A program made the position numbers and the translations under genes. This document shows, one piece after another, positions 57,701-64,000 of a stretch of 64,000 nucleotides of DNA (position 1 is its first letter; each line of letters begins with the position of its first letter). The notes beneath the pieces are model-generated. The model did no database searches. It was not told the DNA's origin and saw only the letters and a program-made list of their open reading frames with translations. This DNA is from Rhipicephalus microplus (lineage: Eukaryota; Arthropoda; Arachnida; Ixodida; Ixodidae). The DNA lies in the NCBI RefSeq assembly GCF_043290135.1, contig NC_134710.1, positions 321,552,017 to 321,616,016 of the forward strand, read 5' to 3'.

Positions 57701-60700
57701 CTCTTGCCCTGCTTTGCCATGCAGCCGCACACGCCAACGCCTCCTCTATTTCATCAATGCCAGCCAGATTCACCCAATACAGCCGTTCACCACCTTCTCC
57801 TCAAGCCCCTTCCCTGCTACCTCCCATCGCCTAGCCTTGGCGAAGTAATTTTTAGTTCAATTGTGTGCAGCTCCGTGGGGCGGCACTTTGCAATCCTCTT
57901 GTTTACTATGTTGGTGGTCAGGCTGGCTCTGTGAAAGATACGGTGTTTTGGGATAACTGGTCGCCGTTCGTGGCGCTATGTGGGCAGAGGAAGCGTTACT
58001 GCAACGCTACTGTCATGCGCTGCGCCGTGATGCAGTGGCGGCGTTGCTTCGAGCCACAAAAAAAGGAGCACGAAGGAAACAATCTGACATACGTGCGATA
58101 TTGTGGTGGGAAACACGACTATAGCATCTCCGAAGGACAGCGCTCAGAAGCACATGGGACGCATGCAGCGTCGCATCAGGAGCGTTCCCTGTATGACAGT
58201 GAACCGTCGGCTCCCGTTGGTAAGCGCTTCTCTGCACTGGCATTGAAAGTAATAAATAAGGCGTTGCCCACACGTTTTTTCTGCTCACACCTGACTATCG
58301 TGCCCGATCATGAGAATTCACTTTATTTTGTGTGTTTACGACTGCGCGAAAGGCGATAACTGCGTGTAGCAGAGAAGCCTAAAATCCTGATAGGTTCGAG
58401 CGCTTAGTGCTGGTAATGTTCGCGTGCTTTTAAGAGCAAAAGGTAAGCAAAAATATTGACGAAAAGTCTTTTGCACAATTTGAAGTCTGCAGCCTTTTTC
58501 GAACCAGAATCAGTTAATTTGTTCTAACGCGACTTTTTTTGTCTAAAAATTACATATTTCGAAACCCATGTGACACCCTGCTTCACCCCCTTCAGGTACG
58601 CTTCACCTAAGTGCACACATGGATAGCTATAAACGAGCTGAAATGAAGAGCAATATTTTTTTTTGACAAGTTCAGTTGGAATAATATTTGGTCTGGCAAC
58701 AAGTGCTTCATCTGCCGAGTCAATGTTTAGCCGCAAGTGAAAGTACTTTTCGGGTGTTTTTTGCGCGTGTTCATTGCGTGCATTGTCCGAAGATTTCCAG
58801 AAATATTATGGTTTAGCCATTAGAAGAAACATCAGCAGCTTAGAGGACATGCGAAAGGCTGTGTGGGCCACATATTTCCACAAAGCATAACAGCATACCA
58901 TTCCATTCGATGACCTTTGCCCGAAGGACGCTGATACCTGCCTTGCATGGTGAAAATTCTGCAAAGCACCATTCAATTGTGAACCATACGAGGCGTTTTT
59001 TTTTTTCTAAAAGAGCCAAAGCACTTTAAATGAAGCGAAAAATAAACGCACTTTTTTTCTACTGACAATATGGTTGGGCCTACTCGAACAACGTTTCGTC
59101 AATATGCTTCTCTCCCATAAATACCACAAACTCATATTGTGGCAAAAAACTACATAGCCAAATAACGTGAGTACTATGGAGTAATGTGTGTTTTTGGCTC
59201 ATATAGATAAAAAAAATTTCATTTGGACATGAATTAGCTCGTAAAATGAGTGTAAAACTGTTCGAACGTATGGTGTAGCATTATTTTGCGACATAATTGA
59301 CATCATACTTGTGCTTCCGTCGGTACCGTGCTTCAACGGATGGGCGTAATGGCGATTGCTATACTTGAAGAGTAAGTGGTCCTTCCTGCCAAAAGGCGCA
59401 CCATTCTGAACTGTCATCAGTGTGTCTTGTTCCTGGCAATTATTGAAGGCCTTGTAAAGTGTTCCAGTTAGTTTTATGCGATGCCGTTTCTAATCACTTC
59501 TTTTTTAGGGAATAGATAGACGCCCAACATCTTTATTTCATGCCTATTTTATTACAAATATACCGTGTTGCAGTGAACAGAGGACAAAGTACTGTTGTGC
59601 TATAGTCGAAAAGAATCACTAAGATGCAAAAATCAGTAGACAAGTCAGCCTCTTACTTTTTACAATTGAGTTTTGTCATTGAACATCATGTCCTTCAGTA
59701 AGTGCCAACTCGAGCTAGAAAACCTAGTTGTGAAACGTAAATGCGATAACAAAGCACTAAGACACAAATGAAACATTTTGGGTGGGACCATTGATTATGT
59801 TTGTTAGCGCAGTGCTGGTTTAATAAATTTGGCTCACTTTGATTGAAACAGTTCGAGTACTTGGCTCATTTTTTAATAGAAACTGCCTTTTTAGCCTATT
59901 TTGCAATAATAAAGTGCTCTATTTTGATTAGAACTTCTCTAGAAATTGAAGATTTTTAGGCACGATTTACGTTCCAGTGAATTTAGCCTAGTTTCAGTTT
60001 GTGCATTAGGCTCTTTTAGCAAAAAAAAAAAAACGCCTCATACGTTCCAAAAGAACTCCTTCCGGCATCTATTTTTCAGGCTGTTAAGCCCATTTATGAG
60101 CAACTTGATAATTTTGAAATACTTGCAAAATTCTACCATGGGGAAACTCAAACCCCCCAACAATTGGTTCAACAATGTCGTGTGGTAGCGTGCTCAAATA
60201 AAAAATGCATTTTTGGACACCAAACACTGAAAATATGCACTCATGATCCGGTGATCAGCTTTATTGATGGCAATATAGCACGTGTAAATGTGGTGAACTC
60301 GTTTTGAATTTCGCTAGGTTGCTACATTGTGCAGGGCCTACTCACACTTGACCTGCGCCGACAGTACTCCGCTGACTGGGCTGCGAAGCAAGCGACAAAG
60401 GAGGCCCGCCAGGCCAGACGCCCCAACTAAAACGAAAAAGTGATATTCGTGATAAGTGTATGGCTGGTGCCTATTAAAAAGGTCCTTCAGTTGGTGGTTA
60501 TTTTGTGGTACTTTTGAAATAAAGCATACTTTCCACTTTAAACACGACTATCCCAAAACATGCCTTTTTGTACTTATGTACTTTTTCTCAGCAACCACTG
60601 TATCTAGAAACGTAGATTTTAGCCAGTATTTAGGGAACGTGCCAGAGAATATACTGAAATTTTTTTAACATGACATATAATACCAAATAACGATTGATAA

Positions 60701-61153
60701 TTAGGTACCTCAAGTAAAAATTAACAAAAGAAATATAATTGCAAGTTTCAGGAATAATTCTGCTTTAGTGAGAATAAAAATGGCTTATGATCTCAATGTT
60801 CATAAATAATTACTGTAACTTTTAAGGTTATGGAGAAAAAAAACACCCAAAGTTGGCCTAAAACACATGGCAGGTATAGGGCTAACCCTGTTCCCTCAAG
60901 TAATAAGTGGCGAGGAGAATACATCCCCTGTGCGAACGGTAGCAAAGAAGAAAGGGAAACCAATTTCTCTTCTTTGAGCGTAGGGTGGTGAGAAGCCCTT
61001 CAAAGCGCACGCCTTGAACGAACTGAAAACTCTGTTATGTTGCCAGTATTCAGTGTACTAAAAAATAAACATGCGAAATTTCATCACCGACAGAACTGAA
61101 GCTGGCCGTTGCTAGTGAACATAAAATTTATGTACAGGAGTCAGCATGATTGA
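54774..61153. other. Long stretch with no recognised feature
   Basis: Over 6 kb of AT-rich sequence without a transposon domain, SINE, microsatellite or convincing exon. The longest open frame (57865-58359, 164 codons) has no motif. A short coding-like LLTLDLRRQYSADWAAKQAT stretch near 60340-60410 is isolated. Confidence 0.35.
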
Positions 61154-61225
61154 CCATTACTGCACGGGTGATGTGAGACAGCACACTCTTCCTGACATCA
61201 TACTAATACTGCTCCACCTGGATAT
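61154..61225 (+). repeat. ~75-bp dispersed direct repeat, copy 1
   Basis: Begins ccattactgcacgggtgatg and shares gagacagc, ttcctg-catca and ctccacctg-type blocks with 62590-62665. Confidence 0.6.
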
Positions 61226-61659
61226 CCAGAAAATTTGGGGGCCCCTTCGTTGCAAACAGAGTAGGGCCCAGTTTCACTAAAGGATGAGTTGTCGTGATGG
61301 TTATTCTGGCGTAACACGTGTGTGAAGAATACTATCATCTACGCCTGCGCCGTGACTACCAGTTCCACCTCGAAAAACTGCAGTGACCCATGTCGGATGG
61401 CTAGTCTATTTGACCCACCCGTGCACAAATCTATGCACCATTACCATGGTCAAATTAAACTACATGGGTCGAAAAACGCGGAAAGAGAAGTGTCGGAAAC
61501 CCATTGCCACAGGCATGAACGCCCGCGAACGATTGTAGCGCGACTACGTGAGGAGGTGACAAACAACCAAAATAAAAACTCAGTATGATTTGTTCTTTAA
61601 ATAGTCGTAATTTTATACATGTCAAAGTTAACTGTGAACTTACATTAGAGTGTATCTAA

Positions 61660-61820
61660 CACTTGGCTAGAGAGAGACAGGTTTATTTCCAGAAAGGCAG
61701 AGAGGTAGGCCTCAGCGATAGTCAGCTCTAGCCTGCTACTGGGCTGGGACCCACATTTGGCTAAATGATTGCCTCAATTTTTGACAAGTGCTACAAATGA
61801 AGAGGGGGGGGGGGTATCCA
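61660..61820 (-). pseudogene. Possible LINE 3'-end remnant
   Basis: The minus-strand sequence ends with CCTTTCTGGAAATAAACCTG and is preceded by ctaccctgcc-like GC-rich text. A terminal (a/g)gaaataaacctg of this kind recurs, from memory, at the 3' ends of a tick LINE family. A G run lies at 61804-61814. Tentative. Confidence 0.3.
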
Positions 61821-62589
61821 GCCAATCTGCTATCAGAGAGCTTGTGTTTAGTTCGACTTGTTCTTTGATTCGGTGCATTGCCAGGTCAACGAGGCATCGC
61901 TCACTTTTCCGTGGTGCTTCCGTGCGTATCTTTAGAAGCTTACCTATTTTTTATGTGCAATTCACAGCTCAACTAGCTCACAGAATGTGTAGATAGCCGC
62001 TCCTGTGACTGCCGACTGCTTTCGGTGGCGCACGGCGAGCGTGTCCTTGTCTTTGATGACGGTTAACGCGACACGCTAAGCAACGAGATGCTGTACTGTA
62101 CGGCTGCCAAAGCTATATTTTCAAAGCTGCTGTCTCGCTGCACTGGTTTCGATGACTGGGCAACGTGAGTTTTTGAACTATTAAGCTATTGTGCTCGTGA
62201 CCAGTTGTCTCACAATTGCCTCTGCGAAGTTTCTTGTATATATTGCAACTACGTCATTTGTCTAATAAAACAAATATGTTTCCTCATTGTTTTTCTTTTT
62301 TTTCTTTTCTCTCCCGCTTACTATTCAGTAGCGAGGCACAAAACACAATAGAATATAGAAATAATAGTTGCACGTAAAAGGTGAGCATTTAAGAAAAATT
62401 TAGTTTTGCGTCTTGTATAAATGCGCGACGTTGCTACCACTTCCGGTTGTTACATCAAAATATTCTTTTAATTTTTGTTTGCTGTCAGTTGTCCTCTACT
62501 CGCGTAGATGGCGGTGGTAGCAACGAGCCACCAACTACTCGTCCTATGGGCTTATATGGAGGTTACGCTACCAGTTTACGTATACCTTG

Positions 62590-62665
62590 TCATTACTGCA
62601 TGGGCGATCTGAGACAGCTACCTGTTCCTGGCATCAAACCAATGCTGGTCCTACCTGCAGATACT
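62590..62665 (+). repeat. ~75-bp dispersed direct repeat, copy 2
   Basis: Reads tcattactgcatgggcgatc and continues gagacagct, ttcctggcatca, ctacctgcagatact. It is about 75% alike to copy 1 by eye, 1.4 kb away and in the same orientation. Confidence 0.6.
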
Positions 62666-64000
62666 ATTTAAGCTCATTTTCAAACTCTCCGCTCATTCAC
62701 TGTCTACCGATCACCTGCGCTGTACGGCTCCAACGTTTGCTCCCCTACCAACAGAACTAGAAAATTCAAGCTGTACTTCTGAAACCAGAATTAAGAAAAT
62801 ATTAATTGCTATCACTAATTAGAAAAAAGAATTGGCGAAAAACAAACTAGACGGAATTTAAGGCACTACAGAGAAAAACTCGAAAGCCTCAAAAAGAGCA
62901 TGCCAGTCATCAGTGGTTTTTTTTTTTCAATGACCTGTAACGAGGTCATGGCGCACTTGCACTGAAAAAAAAAAATCTGAGAAAAGAGAATGAGCTACCT
63001 TCTCATCAAATACAAGAACTGGGGCAGTACGCCAGTCTAAAGAACCTTGAGAACCTCCCTTTCAGTAGGTATACCGTCATGTTTGTCCGACGCAAAGCTT
63101 TAGGGGCAGGCTTTAGGGCTCCCACCACATTAGAGAAATAGCATACCCAACAATAAAACTCAAACGTCGTTTGCATCTCGCGTATGTGCGGCTTTGAAGC
63201 TACTTCTTTGGGGCCCCTATTCCACAATTTTCTATTAATTGTAACTGCATTGTTGGCCGAACCAGCCACGAAGCAATAGGAACGTCCTATTTTGTTACGA
63301 AGAGGAAAAGAGGAGGCGAACAACGTAGCGCGAATACGATTGCTTCGGCCTTTTTCCCACAGTGGCCGACCACCTCTGAAGTAGCACAACCAGTCTCTGT
63401 ACTGGTCTCCTTCATATTTTTTTTCTTTTTTTCTTGGAGATATGAATATATCACCACCGCCGCTTCAAAATGCCTTTAAGTGACCACGGAGTACGCAACA
63501 ATATAATCCTGCTCATTCCAAATGCGTAAGCAAACTCTCCGTACAAGCACTCCGCAAAGTTGGCTAATCAGCGAAGCCAAAATGTGCGGCTCCAGTGTTT
63601 ATCACTGGGTTGGTCATGACGTCTCTCCAAAGCGTTTCTTAGTTATCGGCTACGTCTATCCGCCAATCTTAAAACAGCTGTTGCCGTGCAAGTGGCATTT
63701 CGTTAATATATCATGCATGGTAATATACTTGGTAGTAAGTATTGTCGAACTTCTGGGGCACACATGCACTGTAACTGTTTGCGTACATGGGACGGACGAA
63801 TTTTAGTTTGGCCTTTCTACATACAGTTCCACCGTAAAGCAAGCATTGATGAGTCTTGTCGCCACGCCCTAAGTAAGTTATGCGAGCACGAAATTTCGCT
63901 CAGTTTTCTGGAAGGAGCACCACCTATTTCTGCTAAGACTAAAATGAAACAAATGAAAGAACTCATCATTTTGCTCACTGCAGATACGCGAGGAAGAACT
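62666..64000. other. No feature recognised
   Basis: No coding motif or repeat end is recognised up to the window edge. Confidence 0.35.

Noticed and set aside
57865..58359. 164-codon open frame on the plus strand
   Set aside because: No motif, no splice or promoter context, and composition like random sequence. Nothing besides length supports it.

Overview
This window looks like intergenic or intronic DNA from a hard tick (Ixodida). That is an inference from three things. It has several copies of a tRNA-headed SINE with an (ATCA)n tail that resembles the tick 'Ruka' family as I remember it. It has CR1-type LINEs. It also shows the dense mixture of LINE, BEL/Pao, Ty3/gypsy and minisatellite-bearing repeats usual in large tick genomes. 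I find no convincing host gene, no rRNA, no CRISPR array and no bacterial sequence. Nearly everything recognisable is a transposable element, mostly broken by frameshifts, stops or later insertions.

Layout. 1-3.2 kb: a minus-strand CR1-type LINE (A), cut by the window edge, whose ORF1 carries a 2A-like ribosome-skipping motif. 3.2-9.6 kb: microsatellites, two diverged copies of a repeat with a tRNA-like module, and a small LINE remnant. 9.65-17.0 kb: a second minus-strand LINE (B), also with a 2A-like motif, split by a plus-strand CR1-type LINE (D). 17-22.6 kb: SINEs, a hairpin resembling a Penelope-like/hammerhead sequence, and an RNase H-bearing LINE 3' fragment (E). 22.6-29.4 kb: mostly featureless, plus a minisatellite element.

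29.5-33.7 kb: a minus-strand Ty3/gypsy element with 169-bp LTRs and a 4-bp target duplication, inserted into a SINE. Its LTRs differ at only two bases, yet pol has three stops and a Lys where the integrase catalytic Glu belongs. 34.0-36.6 kb: a minus-strand L1/Tx1-like LINE (C) split by a SINE. 37.3-38.0 kb: a 729-bp terminal-inverted-repeat element with a 3-bp duplication and a small Myb/SANT-like ORF. 39.0-41.7 kb: two head-to-tail copies of a composite element made of a palindromic left end, a tetranucleotide array, ~144-bp units and a terminal hairpin. Another copy lies at 53.8-54.8 kb and a partial one at 27.5 kb. The architecture recalls Helentron-associated (HINE/DINE-1/pearl-type) elements. 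45.3-51.3 kb: a BEL/Pao retrotransposon with LTRs and a 5-bp duplication, with a SINE in its integrase. 52.8-53.1 kb: three consecutive inverted repeats. 54.8-64 kb: little recognisable.

How the parts relate: the autonomous-type elements (LINEs, gypsy, BEL) would supply reverse transcriptase, endonuclease and integrase. The SINEs depend on LINE machinery, and the TIR and minisatellite elements appear non-autonomous. The nesting gives a relative age order: LINE B before LINE D; LINE C, the BEL element and one SINE before the SINEs or gypsy inserted into them.
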